A DNA stretch of 64,000 nucleotides, from the NCBI GenBank assembly GCA_963662155.1, contig OY759267.1, positions 39,343,939-39,407,938 on the forward strand. Direction: 5' to 3'. The translations under genes were made by a program, and so were the position numbers. Source of the stretch: Lamellibrachia columna. Its lineage: Eukaryota; Annelida; Polychaeta; Sabellida; Siboglinidae. Shown here one piece after another: positions 50,101-61,009 of the stretch. Numbering within the stretch: the stretch's first letter is position 1; every line of letters begins with the position of its first letter. Below the pieces are notes generated by a model. It worked only from the letters and a program-made list of their open reading frames with translations, ran no database searches and was not told the DNA's origin.

Positions 50101-51266
50101 CTCAACACTATGAAGTACAACAACTCGACATCGTGGAACATGTTCAGTCTTGCCTTCCTCATGCTCTTGCATGGAAAACATGTCAGGTAACGTTGAATAC
50201 TTTATCTAGTTTTGAAGTAAACAATTTGATCCTGTAATGCATGTGAAGGATTTTCATCTTTCAAATGGCATAACTTGGCGTTTGTCAATGTGTTAGATTT
50301 CTTCCCCTTGTTCCCTTGCGGGGTAGGGTCCAAGTCACTTGTTTGCTTCTTCTACTTTCATTGTTAATGTTCTCTGCTGTTCGTACCTGCTCTTTCCAGA
50401 TCTCGTTTGACACAATCTTTCCATCGCAGCTTTGGTCTTCCTCGTCTTCTGCCACCCTCTTCTGCTTTCCATGCTCTTTTTGACAGTCTGTTTTCACCCA
50501 TTCTTTGCCTGCCCATCTCATTCTGCTTCCGGCTACTTTCATCTTTAGGTGTTTTTCATGCCAATCTCTTCTCTCAATTCCTTCATCTTGCTTCTATCTT
50601 CTTGGGTGACTTTTGAATTTTTTTCAGACCCAGTTGTTTTCAGCTATCTGCATCTTCTCCTGTCTCTCTGTCAGTGGCAGTGTTCCCAACCCATATATAC
50701 AGGCTGGTACCACGCAGGCTTCCAACACTTTTCCTTTTAGTTGTTTCTTCAGTTTTCTGTCCCACATAACGCCTTCCACTCTCTTCCACGCTGCTGCTCC
50801 TGCTTGCATCTCCTATGTATTTCCTTACTACCTCCATCCTCACACACTGTGTTAATTTCGTACACATTTTTCTGGCTGCGGCTTAGTTATAAACTTGTAC
50901 TGATGAAATCTGGCAGGACAATTGTATATATGCCACCATCATTGTGGTAGCACGGTTGGTGTTGATGAACACAGATGTAGCTGTGGACTAATATTAGCCG
51001 TACACATGCCACATGTGTAAATGGTATCAACATTTTATCAGTTATGGTATCAACATTTTATCAGTTATCATTGCCGTGAATTTTTTTTTTAAATAACTTG
51101 TGTTACTGTGTACTTCTTGAACCTGTTTTGTAGTCAGTCATTATTATACTGCTGTAAACGTGTCCCATTCTACTGTTGCAGCATTGCAGGCTTCCTCAAG
51201 ACATGGCTGCCATTTATGATGATTGTCGCCATTGCAATCACCGTTGTCCTCTTCCTTAAAGTGTGA
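44601..51266 (+). CDS. TMEM222: Transmembrane protein 222
   Basis: Small conserved eukaryotic membrane protein (DUF778 family) of poorly defined function. Exons: 44601-44761, 45624-45708, 45939-45970, 47572-47671, 50056-50186, 51182-51266. All are GT-AG with matching phases, giving 197 aa against about 208 in mammals. Landmarks: [15 protein letters not shown] near the N-terminal membrane segment, [44 protein letters not shown]-like [10 protein letters not shown], the diagnostic [28 protein letters not shown], and a C-terminal hydrophobic segment [15 protein letters not shown]. The start ATG lies in ATGGCGGACGAT, the same 12 bases as the probable MIB2 start. Introns contain a hAT-like element, a foldback element, a truncated LINE and a second LINE relic. 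The 3' UTR runs through a 30-bp minisatellite to a polyadenylation signal at 52339. Confidence 0.95.
45089..45212. repeat. Interrupted (AT)n microsatellite
   Basis: AT dinucleotide runs interrupted at 45119 (ACATGT) and 45145 (GTATAATTTT), in TMEM222 intron 1. Confidence 0.95.
46133..47091. mobile_element. Non-autonomous hAT-like element, 959 bp
   Basis: Ends CAAGGGCTG and CAGCCCTG are inverted, and the 8-bp sequence GAATAGAC flanks both sides (46125-46132, 47092-47099), the hAT target-duplication length. Both subterminal zones are packed with GTACTTAAGTAC-type palindromes, likely transposase-binding clusters. The 600-bp middle has no transposase frame. It lies in TMEM222 intron 3. Confidence 0.85.
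47188..47490. mobile_element. Foldback element with about 120-bp arms
   Basis: The left arm (GCTCATTTATACAAATTTTT, AATTATCGGACAAACTATTA, GGGTCTGGT) is complementary to the right arm (AATAGTTTGTCCGATAATTT, TTTGCACAAATGAGC). The loop is about 60 bp of TATG/AT repeats. The arms share the GCTCATTTGCACAAAT...ATCGGACAAA...CCAGTCAAAAT blocks with the dispersed repeat at 31440-31885. It lies in TMEM222 intron 3, 81 bp before exon 4. Confidence 0.85.
48247..49315 (-). mobile_element. 5'-truncated young CR1-like LINE copy
   Basis: 1069 bp corresponding to 33821-34889 of the larger element, ending at the same three-unit 10-bp tail. Reading both side by side I see one substitution (TTGAATGAG against TTGAGTGAG near 48547, giving F for L in the protein). 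It begins inside the reverse-transcriptase domain at [12 protein letters not shown]. It is in TMEM222 intron 4, antisense to the gene. Confidence 0.97.
49764..49795. repeat. (GTCT)n microsatellite after an AATAAA-like end
   Basis: GGGCCAAATAAAGTCTGTCTG followed by further GTCT units. The arrangement resembles the 3' end of a retroposed sequence; the source was not identified. Confidence 0.6.
50290..50870 (-). mobile_element. Decayed LINE fragment of a second family
   Basis: Minus-strand frames read [46 protein letters not shown], then [10 protein letters not shown]. This order is typical of the C-terminal domain of another non-LTR retrotransposon clade. Frames are interrupted. It lies in TMEM222 intron 5, just after exon 5. 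It is unrelated in sequence to the CR1-like family in this window. Confidence 0.7.
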
Positions 51267-51712
51267 CGTGCTGGACAACATTCACTGTAAAACTGTCATT
51301 CCACGACTGGCTCCTAGTGGACAAAGTCGTGCTTGAACTGAAGCTGTGTGCTGGGACAAGATTTATATCTGAATCACGTGTGGTGACAAGGAATGATGCA
51401 GATCTATTAAATGCACAAAGTGTGATCGGCTTTTATCATGAGATCGTGTTATATAGTATAAATTATATGTATTACATCTTCACCAAATGTGTGTTCTAAT
51501 GAACCACTTTTCAGTTGTTATCTGCTTAGGAATATATTGACCATTCAGCATGCAGTATAAATGCAACATTCAAGTCGAAACATTCAAATTAAACAAATAA
51601 CGGCCACATTACGTAAAACAAATTGTGGTTAATTAAAACCCACTTGGGCGGTCAAGTTGTTAGATATAGTTTATGCTTTTCAACGTGATTTTACAATAAA
51701 ACAGCTTTGTGC

Positions 51713-52128
51713 TGGTAAGATCCTACTACTGCCGTGTTGTACTGGTAAGATCCTACTACTGCCGTGTTGTACTGGTAAGATCCTACTACTGCCGTGTTGT
51801 ACTGGTAAGATCCTACTACTGCCGTGTTGTACTGGTAAGATCCTACTACTGCCGTGTTGTACTGGTAAGATCCTACTACTGCCGTGTTGTACTGGTAAGA
51901 TCCTACTACTGCCGTGTTGTACTGGTAAGATCCTACTACTGCCGTGTTGTACTGGTAAGATCCTACTACTGCCGTGTTGTACTGGTAAGATCCTACTACT
52001 GCCGTGTTGTACTGGTAAGATCCTACTACTGCCGTGTTGTACTGGTAAGATACTACTATTGCCGTGTTGTACTGGTAAGATCCTACTATTGCCGTGTTGG
52101 ACTGGTAAGATCCTACTACTGCTGTTTG
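51713..52128 (+). repeat. 30-bp minisatellite in the TMEM222 3' UTR
   Basis: Fourteen nearly identical copies of GGTAAGATCCTACTACTGCC followed by GTGTTGTACT. The last few have single changes. Every unit contains G|GTAAGA, a good match to a 5' splice donor. Because 30 is a multiple of three, all frames stay open; these are not proteins. It lies between the TMEM222 stop and its polyadenylation signal. Confidence 0.97.
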
Positions 52129-52338
52129 ACCATAAACAGACAGGTGAATGTCTCGGTGAATCCACAGAGCAAGTACAACCAGCAGTTTCCAGCTTGTCTG
52201 TTAGATGCTGTAACTCTGCCGTAACCACATTGTGTACACATTACATCATAGGCTCTTGAATATAATGTTCTACTGTACGTGAACTGTGTACATATTAGAT
52301 ATTTTTTTAACTTTATGTAATGTTTATGGTTTACAACC

Positions 52339-52344
52339 AATAAA
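52339..52344 (+). terminator. Probable TMEM222 polyadenylation signal
   Basis: AATAAA followed by a T-rich and GT-rich stretch (TTTTGTTTTATTAATGTTTA). It is 1.07 kb after the stop codon. It is the likely 3' end if the minisatellite is transcribed. Confidence 0.5.
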
Positions 52345-52349
52345 AATTT

Positions 52350-53280
52350 TGTTTTATTAATGTTTATTGCAGTTTCTTTTGTTGCTCACATTTTTAGAGA
52401 AATGAGGGACACAGTCATCATTGAAATCAACTACCAAGAAGATTATCTCAACAATTATTTTTTAATTTCTGGCAATGAACAACCTGTATCCAAAAATAGC
52501 CAACCATTTAATGAATAAATCTTTCATGTTAAATATCCCACATAACAACGTCGCTGAGACAGGTTTGAATCAACACCAACAGTTGCAGTTTGCACAGCAT
52601 TTAACAATACTTTAAACATCTTTTTAAAGCAAACCTCAATTTCCAGTATAAGCTGTGCCCAGAAAAAATCATTAAACATCAACAGATGTCTGCAAAGTCA
52701 ATAAACCGTATATCACTTGATATTGGGGGGGTTTCATCATCACAGTTGACCCAAAAAAATTTCCAGTGGTGCCACCTAATGTGACATTAATGCATGTTGA
52801 CACTACTGTGGATATCAGAAGCAGGCAGCGTGGTAGTAGTGTCTAATAAATGATATATGAATTGTCACGAGTGAACCAAAATGGCGGTTTTGCACATCCG
52901 GCGAATTAATCGCGTGAGGCCTGCCTCCTTTCCATGTATTCAGTCCAGTCTTGTTTACATGGAGTATCGTGACTATGCTTCAAAATAGACAATGATGGGT
53001 CATTCAATTCCCAATTTGCACAATATTGAATTCCCGACCACGTATTAGGGTGGGTGGGTGGTGGCTTGGACCAGTGCTAAGCAGTTTATTTGGACTTTGA
53101 GAACTTACGAGACCGTCCCTAACACAACAACAAGAAAGACCCAAAGTAGAACTTCTTGCAAAAGGCAACAAGTGTCAACAATGTGAATTAAATCTGAATG
53201 AGATGAGATTTATACATTGGGTTGCTCGACTGTACATCATAAACCTATACAAACATGTACATCAACATACAACTACACAC
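52350..53280. other. Intergenic region between TMEM222 and the BTB zinc-finger gene
   Basis: No supported gene. AAAATGGCGGTT at 52879 matches a YY1-like element, but the frame after it is only 35 codons. It has a short GGGT run near 53050. Confidence 0.5.
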
Positions 53281-53285
53281 ATTGG

Positions 53286-53490
<205 letters not shown>

Positions 53491-53628
53491 GTTAGTAGAG
53501 GATTTAATCTCTATTAACTATTGTTCTATTGCCTAGCAGTAAGTGTCCACAGTGCATTGTATGCCCTTTGATGAGAACACTGCCGTGTGTCTATGTCACA
53601 GAAGGGCATGCTACACATTTCAAGGTCA

Positions 53629-56600
53629 CTACTCATTGTCCTCTAACTGGCCTTCCTCTTCATCATCATCATCATCATCACTTTTAATTTTGAATTCATC
53701 TGGGATTTTAACGTCTTTGTGCATTGTGCGAACGTGCGTCTTGAGGTGTGTCGTGCGGATGAACCCTCTGCCGCACAAATAGCACAGTAGATGTCGCCGC
53801 TCCTGGTCGTCACGGTGTGTCATTTTGTGCTGGTTCAGCGTGTTCTTGCGCTTGAAGCGTTTCTTGCAAACATCGCACTCGTACGGTCGGCCCTCGGGCG
53901 AGAAGAAGAACGCAATGCGCTGGTGCGACTTCTTATGTTGTTTCAAATGCGTGCTGCGTTTGAATGTACGCGTGCAAATGTTGCAACGAAACTGACGTTC
54001 GCCTTCGTCATTCGACTGCATGGCAGTCATGCCCCCACTCCCATCTACAATGGGTTCTCCATCGTCGCCCTTGCAGACAATCTGGTGTTGCATCAGGCTG
54101 TTTTCGTCTTCGAAGCGCCCAGTGCAATAATTGCACTCGAATGTGCACTCGATCTTGGCCTTGCGTTCTCGCTCCAGCAGCAGGTCGTCAGGACTGCCGT
54201 GCTGCATCTTCTGCTGGTGCTTCATCAGGTGCGTTCGTCGCGTGAAGCGCCATTCGCATGCTGAACACTTGAACGGCTTCAGTCCGAGATGAAGTCGCTC
54301 GTGTTGCAGCATGTTGTTTCGGCGTCCAAACCTCTTGCCACACACGCTGCACTGGTAAGGCTTCTGTTCCGCCGACGACTGGTCTTCTTCCTCCTGTTTC
54401 ACGTGAGTCACCGCGTGCTTGTTCAGCTGCGAGCTTGTGACAAACTTGCGCCGACAGAAGCAGCATTCGAATGGCCTCTCGCCTGAATGAATGCGTTCGT
54501 GTGCAGTCAGATTGGCACGAATCTTGAATCCCTTCCCACACGTTTCACACTTGAACGGCCTTTCCCCTGTGTGCGTGCGCATGTGCGACGTCAGCTGGCT
54601 CTGTGAGATGCAACCAAAGCTACACGTTGGACACTTGAGTGGACGGTCCTTGCGATGGGTCCATCGGTGATAGGACAGACCCGTGACATCGGTGAACCGG
54701 TCTCCACAGACACCACACATGTATGGCTTCTCGCCTGTGTGTTTACGCATGTGCCGCTTGAGCACGTTGCGCTCGAAGAATGCCTTGCCACAGTGTTCAC
54801 ACTTGTGTGCCTTGATGCCGCTGTGGCGTTTGCGGTGTCGTATCAGTGAACTCTGACTGCAGAAGGTCATGTTGCACAAGGAACAGGCGTATGGCTTCTC
54901 TCCGCTGTGACGTTTACGATGCACCATCAGGTTGCTGGCGTGCGCGAACTGCTTGCCACAGAAGTCACATGCGTAAGGCTTCTCCCCACTGTGGACGCGT
55001 GTGTGCAACTCGAGCCCGCGCTTCCACTGAAACGTCTTCGAGCAGATCTCGCAACGGTACACGTCCCCCGTGTGCACACGCTCGTGCTCTGTCAGGTGGC
55101 CACGTCGCGTGAACGTCTTATTACAGCGGAAGCACGCGAACGGCCGCATTGGGGTCGTCCGTGGTAATAGACTGGTGCTGTCTGACTGCTTGTTTGGCTC
55201 TGTTGGGGCCATCCCTTCGACGGTTGTGTTGATAGTCAACGCCTGAAGCGCTGGGTCGTCTACTCCTTCTGGCTGCTGGCTCAGAGTCACGTGAATGATG
55301 CCAGAGTTACCTGCATTGTGAGCATCAGTTTTATCAATGACAGTAGTAGCCGATGATTCAAACAGGTAGTGTTTCCTTTTATCAATCTGCTTATATAAAT
55401 GCATTAAACTTTTAACAAACACACTGATACAGTTCAATGAATACGGGTTGCATAATTAAGTTCAATGAAAAGGTAGTATTAGTAATTATTAAGGTAGCTG
55501 GGGAGGCTAACGTGTCAGTTGATTTTTTTCCCCCCATATTTCCGTATTTCGCCAATCAATCCTTTAAAAAAACTGTCCTTTTGGAAATCCCCCTGACTTC
55601 TTAGAAAGGCTGACAATGTTTCCACAATATTAGTTCGTCGTGAACTTGGAACATATCATCTGGTTACTGTGATTCCAGTATTATATCTACCTAATTAAAT
55701 CATGTCCTTAAACCAGCAAATATCAGTGCTAACATAGTTCATTGTGCCTTTGAAGCTATAACGGAAACGGCCAGTAGAAGTGACCCAGTGATGCCGCGGA
55801 TAACGGGCCAATCCAAATGATCGTAAACACGCCCTGCAACATGTTTGTCAGATGGCTGGCGTAACCTGATATCATAGACAACACGTTACAAATACAGATT
55901 CAAGGGCCATTGAGGCGGCAAATTGTCAATATTAGAAATGGCCATTATGTTTTGTCAATATGTAAATGCCAGTGAAAAACGTCACATTTCAAGCATGAAA
56001 TGTGTATCTATTGACATTTCTGTTACCACTTACAACCAGGAAATTATGTTTAATTTACTATTTTAGAAAAACTACAACATTTACAATGCTGCAATTTGGC
56101 GTATGAACGCATCTTACATATAAGCAACATTACACGAATTAGAATTATGATTGGTGAAGGGTTTGTGTCAAAAATACACTGCCACTTTAGGCTGTCATTC
56201 AACTTTTGCGTAACTTATTGTGGTGGTGTAGCAGACATAATTCGTTTAAAAAAATGTCCTCAAAGTTATCAGTGACACTGTCATACTTATGTATGTCATT
56301 TATTTCTTCGGGGACTTTTTTTAAAACAATATAATTTGGCATTTTGAGATTATTTTTTCACATTTACAAAAATGTTTTAAAAATAATATTTTTTTTAAAT
56401 CTGGAATATTATATAGTATTTCAACTACAATCTGCGAAGAAATGGTTAATTTATCTTAAAAACTTCTACTGAAACTTCTCAATTCATTAGCCGCCCCAGC
56501 TACATAATGTTAAGAAATAATAATTTTATTGATTGTTCTTTAGTTATCATGTAACTTTATGATGAAGGCCCATAAAATTTAGAGAAGATATTATCACTGT

Positions 56601-57594
56601 GATACGAACCAGTCATGATGAAGCCTGAACTGCCGTCTTCCAGCTGCTGCAGTATTGCCACGCCCTCCATGACATCATTCTTTGTTGCGCCCTGTCCATC
56701 TATGTCCACCTCATTGACCGGTTGGACATAGATGACCTGTTCCCTTGACCCCTCTCCAACATCTCCTTCTACCACTTCACTGGGCTGGACAATGACATTG
56801 CTGTGTATAATCTCCTTTGCTTCTGGAGGCAGCTCTAGTATCTGCTGTGCAACGGTCTCGGCATCGACTGTCGTGCCAGCCATCTCCAGCTGCATTGGGG
56901 GAATGCACTCTGTCACTGCCTGCACTGAAGCAACATTATCTTTCGAGTCTTTCCCATGTTCCACAACCTCGCAGTTTGGTTGATCAATATCTTTCTCACG
57001 TTCCGTCAACTCATCGTGCACAGGATCAACGCCATCTGGCTCCTCGTACTTCACAGTGACAAGCTTCTCTGTCTCATTCTCACTGCAGACTGCTCCTTCC
57101 TCTTTTGAACTGGGTGTAAAATCAACCACATCTGCACCTTCAGCTATATCTGTACTATCAGACTCCTTCTCCATAAGGTCTGCTCCCCCTTCCTCCTGCT
57201 TATTTCCCTCTACGTCAAAATCTTTCAAGAATCCATCACACAATGTTTTCAGCTGGTCGACACCAAGTTGCTCGGAAGCAGTTGCGATATTGGCAAGTTT
57301 GGTGAGCGGCAGACAAACCATGCCGCTGTATATGAACTGAAGTATGTATTCAATCAGCTCCCCGGAAATCGTCTCCAGTTTGAGCATACACGAGGGCAAG
57401 TCCATGTCCGTAAGCAGCGACTTCATGTATGGGCTGGCGGCAGCGAGCACGCAGTCATGAGCCACAAATGACCTGCTGTCATTGCTTAGCAACGTCACAT
57501 TACAGAACTCGCCAGTCTGACGGAAGCCATTCATTGCGCCACATATGGTGGAACCCCAGGCTTCGTTCTGCAGCATCACCAACTGGGGCTCCAT
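53629..57594 (-). CDS. BTB/POZ and C2H2 zinc-finger transcription factor
   Basis: Two coding exons: 57594-56610 (BTB) and 55310-53629 (fingers). The GTTCGT donor and CAATGCAG acceptor join in phase (G+GT), giving 888 aa. I start at the ATG in ACCATGGAGCC, because CACACAG just upstream could be an acceptor of a 5' UTR exon; an upstream frame continues to 57687. The BTB domain spans about residues 8-130 (FCNVTLLSNDSRSFVAHDCV, LAAASPYMKSLL, YILQFIYSGMV) and mediates dimerisation and corepressor binding. An acidic linker follows. The second exon has 15 fingers, mostly with TGEKPY/SGEKPY-type linkers; finger 12 is C2HC (FECNYC...HQIVC). The C-terminus is an acidic DDDDDDEEEG tail. It is probably a nuclear DNA-binding repressor; targets are unknown. 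It is paralogous to the gene at 62670. I do not assign a vertebrate orthologue. Confidence 0.9.
55494..56503. mobile_element. Candidate inverted-repeat transposon in BTB-ZF intron
   Basis: GTAGCTGGGGAGGCTAA at 55494 is matched in inverse by TTAGCCGCCCCAGCTAC ending at 56503 (16 of 17). The 1 kb between has no transposase frame. Flanks are AT-rich without a clear duplication. It fills most of the 1.3 kb intron. Confidence 0.45.
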
Positions 57595-57690
57595 GGTTGC
57601 AATCGGACGTCCTGTGTGCACAGCAAACACAATCTTATACATTTCATCAACACGACACAGTGTATGAGTCTCTGAGACTATAACCACAGT

Positions 57691-58007
57691 CAGGGTTGGA
57701 GTGATTATAATAATAATGAAATGTTAGCATTCATTACATAATCATAAATTTTAATGTAATGCTAATGAACCCCTGTACTGAAAAATAAAGATCATTATCA
57801 TTGCTGGAATTGTCATTATGACACCCACCTTGCAGTGACAGCGCTTTTCCATACAGTATTTTCATTCCAATAAATGTATGAAACATCTACAGCCTACTGG
57901 TATATTTAGTTGTTTTCCTTACATATAATTGGCCATGATGATACGATACATTAATTTTTTGACGTAAGGATTATGGTAATGATCACGCCATAATGACTCC
58001 AACCCTG
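57691..58007. mobile_element. hAT-like MITE with CAGGGTTGGAGT ends
   Basis: CAGGGTTGGAGTGATTAT at the left end and its complement ATAATGACTCCAACCCTG at the right end. CAGGG-type termini are common in hAT elements, but the 8-bp flanks (ACCACAGT, ATCACGTG) do not match well. It is adjacent to the 5' end of the BTB-ZF gene. Confidence 0.55.
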
Positions 58008-58264
58008 ATCACGTGATGTATTAATTGCCATAATTGTGTGGCTCAACAGTTCAAAGTTTTTATATATTTAAGCATAGCTGAGAGAGACGAGTTCACTGGG
58101 AAGGCAGGAACAACAACGGCAAGTGTTCGTAACTGGAAAAGTCATTTATAGTCAAAGAAAAAATGTATATCCATATTTCAAGAACTTACCTTTGGATGAT
58201 TAATTTTTTTTTAAACTTGTCAATACATTGACCTTGCTAAAAACAAAAAATTAGTTTACTCATT

Positions 58265-58730
58265 TTGGATGTCAAAGGTCAAGGTCAATGACCTTTGCAA
58301 CAAGATATTAGTAAATTGTCATGTGATGCAGGACAATGTTTTTGCTTTATTTTAAGACCAACAAAATCAACATTTTAGCACCATTAGGGCCAAAGTTATA
58401 TATACATACGTGTGGAGATGTAATGTGAAATTGCATGAACATAGCACAAAAACTCACTTAAAATTTAGATTTATCATGGGTCCACTAAAATTTGTTTGTA
58501 AATTTGGGTATATCAGGTTATTACGGTAAAAAGTCAAGGTCAGTAACCTTTGCAACAAATTATGTTTCAACTGTGATGTGATCCATTGATAGGACTTAGC
58601 TGTCAGCTTTATTCCAAGATATCAGTACTTCAGCACCATCACAATCAAATGTATGTCTACATACGTGTCAAGAGCTAATGTGAAATTTGACAAGGGTAAA
58701 TTTTATAAGTTCAGCATGTGTTCACAATTT
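58265..58730. repeat. Two diverged 258-bp tandem units with AGGTCA half-sites
   Basis: Unit 1 starts CAAAGGTCAAGGTCAATGAC and CTTTGCAACAAG. Unit 2 starts AAGTCAAGGTCAGTAACC and TTTGCAACAAAT. Later shared blocks include TGTGATG, CTTTATT, CAGCACCAT, ACATACGTGT and AATGTGAAATT. No open frame. Confidence 0.75.
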
Positions 58731-59172
58731 CATTAAAATTGGAGGGTGTCGAGAATATAGCCGATTGATTTCATATGGAATGATCCAAAAATCACTTGAG
58801 TGCTTCACAACAATGACTCAATACCAACTAAGTGGTTCGTAACAATGAATCAATAATGGTTTCATTTCCTTTTCATTTCTACTCTCCACTTACTGTATAT
58901 TCATCCACTACCTATACTGGATTGTGGCATAGCTGCACTTGAGTTTTTATCTTCTTTTCTTATCTTATATTTCTTATACTTCACTGCATAAATACGACGG
59001 GAGATAATGATACACATACACTATAACTAGTTATTTTGTGCAGACCTAAAGCAAATTTGAGTCAGTCAGACTATATAATGGACTCTCAACCTACCCAGAT
59101 CAGTACTCTAACCCACTGTTTTATTTGTGCAAATTTGTCTCATCTTTCGTACTGTGAGGGTTGTATGCACAT

Positions 59173-60155
59173 TAGTGCCCTGCGCGGGCTGGGCTTTTGG
59201 TCCAAGCCTGGCCCACAGCCCTCTACATATTGCGGGCCCGAGCCAGAAAACAATTTAAATACATTGGGCTTGGGCCGGGCCTGGTGTGAGCGGGCCAGGC
59301 TTGGGACATAATAAAAATATTCATGCAAAACACCAATTATTACTTTATTTTTTAATAAAAACTTATTATAAATTGTAATTCCAGTTAATGAATGCTTAAA
59401 ATTATTTCTTTAGTATTATATAGTTACAAATTGAGACCCTGCATGGAATCTAATGGCCCCATAAGTTCATTTTGCTGGAAGTAGTCAGTCCCAAATGTTT
59501 ACCTTAGAAATATTTGCAGAGGCAATCAAGCCATGATTAACCATCAACTTATCACCCTTTGACCCTACCAGTGGACATTCTATTGTCTAGGTCTTGAAAT
59601 GCCACTGGGTGTCAGTGCCAGTGGGTGACATTTAATTGAAATATCATATTAAATTATGTTAACTTAGTTGGAGCTAATTCAATTAACAATATAAATTGGG
59701 GTTATGGCTTGCATATGGGTTAAGTCAGGGTTAGATAAACAAATCTCCTACCCTAACCATAAGCCAATACATTAAAGCCAAATATAATTTTTTTTTATCA
59801 TATTTAATAGTAATGACACTAAGAAGTTTTTCTTTATTTTTTTTCAGGATATTCGTAAGTTTGAAGAAGTTGGTGGTGCTGGATTTTTAGAACTCATCCT
59901 CGTCTTTGTTATAAGATTATAGGTTTATCTTCTTTAAACTTAGCGGGCCGCGGGCTTACCCATCTTTGGCCCACGGGAATGGGCCGGGTCTGAAACTTGT
60001 GGGCCGGGCCGGGCCAAACATTCACGGTCTGGGTCGGGGCCTAAATTCTAGATTGCTGGCCTGGGCCAGGCTTGAAAAATGATTGCGGGCCTGGACTCTA
60101 ACTGCTAATTGCGGGCCGGGCTTGGGATCAAATTCTAGGCCCGCGCAGGGCACTA
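59173..60155. mobile_element. Non-autonomous hAT-like element with GGGCCGGGC clusters
   Basis: Perfect 17-bp inverted ends TAGTGCCCTGCGCGGGC, flanked by the 8-bp duplication ATGCACAT on both sides (59165-59172, 60156-60163). Both subterminal regions (about 130-215 bp) are dense in GGGCCGGGC-like repeats. The 600-bp middle is AT-rich and non-coding. It is clearly a hAT-type insertion. Confidence 0.9.
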
Positions 60156-60630
60156 ATGCACATGGGTGCTTGTTGCTGCCTTGCTTGCTAAGTACAGTGG
60201 ACTCCACTTAAGAGAATCAAGAATAACAAAATCATCTGCTTAGTAGAATTAAACACTGCTCAAGATAATCAAATTGTTTTGGGCTGAAATGTTTGTGTTA
60301 AGCAGTCGTCTTTTAGCAAATTCCAAACTTTTAATGAACAAGATTGGAATTTGCTGCACATTTTCACTGTACAATATTGTTCAGGGAAAATAGGAGAATA
60401 GAGAGAGTTCTTGTTGGCGTCAATGGTGCCATGACTAAAGTTGGAAAGGGTGGAGGGGGTTTCTGACTAGCAAGGATAAGTGACTGGGTGTTGATGGTTT
60501 TGACTTTTGTGGAGGATTGTTATTGATTATGCCACCCGATGACTAATCTGCTCATTCTTCTAAGTTCTGGATTCCCAGTGACAGTGTCGTGATAGTACAA
60601 GTCTCCGCAGTAATAACTAGTATAATTGAT

Positions 60631-61001
60631 GGCACTTGTCTAGAATCCGGGCCCACCTCAATGTCGAACATGCAATATGCATACTGAACTAAGGAACATG
60701 TAAATTATTAAACAGGTGTGTGTAAAAACTTATTTAATCACCCTTTTCGATGCTCAACTTTGCATAATTAACTTGCTTTGTGTTGCCGTCTTGCTAATAA
60801 GAGGCAATATGGCGCTCAAGTCAATGCATGTTAAATGTGCAAAATCGAGCTTCAAAAAAGGTGATTAAATGTGTTGTTATACACGTTTAATAATTTTCAT
60901 GTTCCGTAGGCGTAGTTCAGTATGTAGTGTGCATGGTTATTGTACAAATTGCATGTTAATAACGACTAAATTGGGGTGGGCCCGGATTCTAGACAAGTGC
61001 C
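60631..61001. mobile_element. Foldback MITE with long inverted repeats
   Basis: GGCACTTGTCTAGAATCCGG at the left end continues to a 32-bp terminal repeat matched 31/32 at the right end (60970-61001). Complementarity continues imperfectly inward (ATTTAATCACC, ATTATTAAAC, GAACATG blocks), so the whole 371 bp can fold. The flanks TAATTGAT and TAATTGAC fit a nearly intact 8-bp duplication. Confidence 0.85.
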
Positions 61002-61009
61002 TAATTGAC

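Noticed and set aside
51657..52259. Open frames of 171-200 codons with a ten-residue repeat
   Set aside because: The 30-bp minisatellite keeps all phases open; residues outside the repeat match nothing recognised, and the region follows the TMEM222 stop codon.
52881..52988. ATG-started 35-codon frame after AAAATGGCGG
   Set aside because: No exon structure or recognised protein; only the YY1-like motif is notable.
53791..55167. Several plus-strand open frames of 64-157 codons
   Set aside because: They are antisense to the zinc-finger exon, whose codon composition leaves the opposite strand open.
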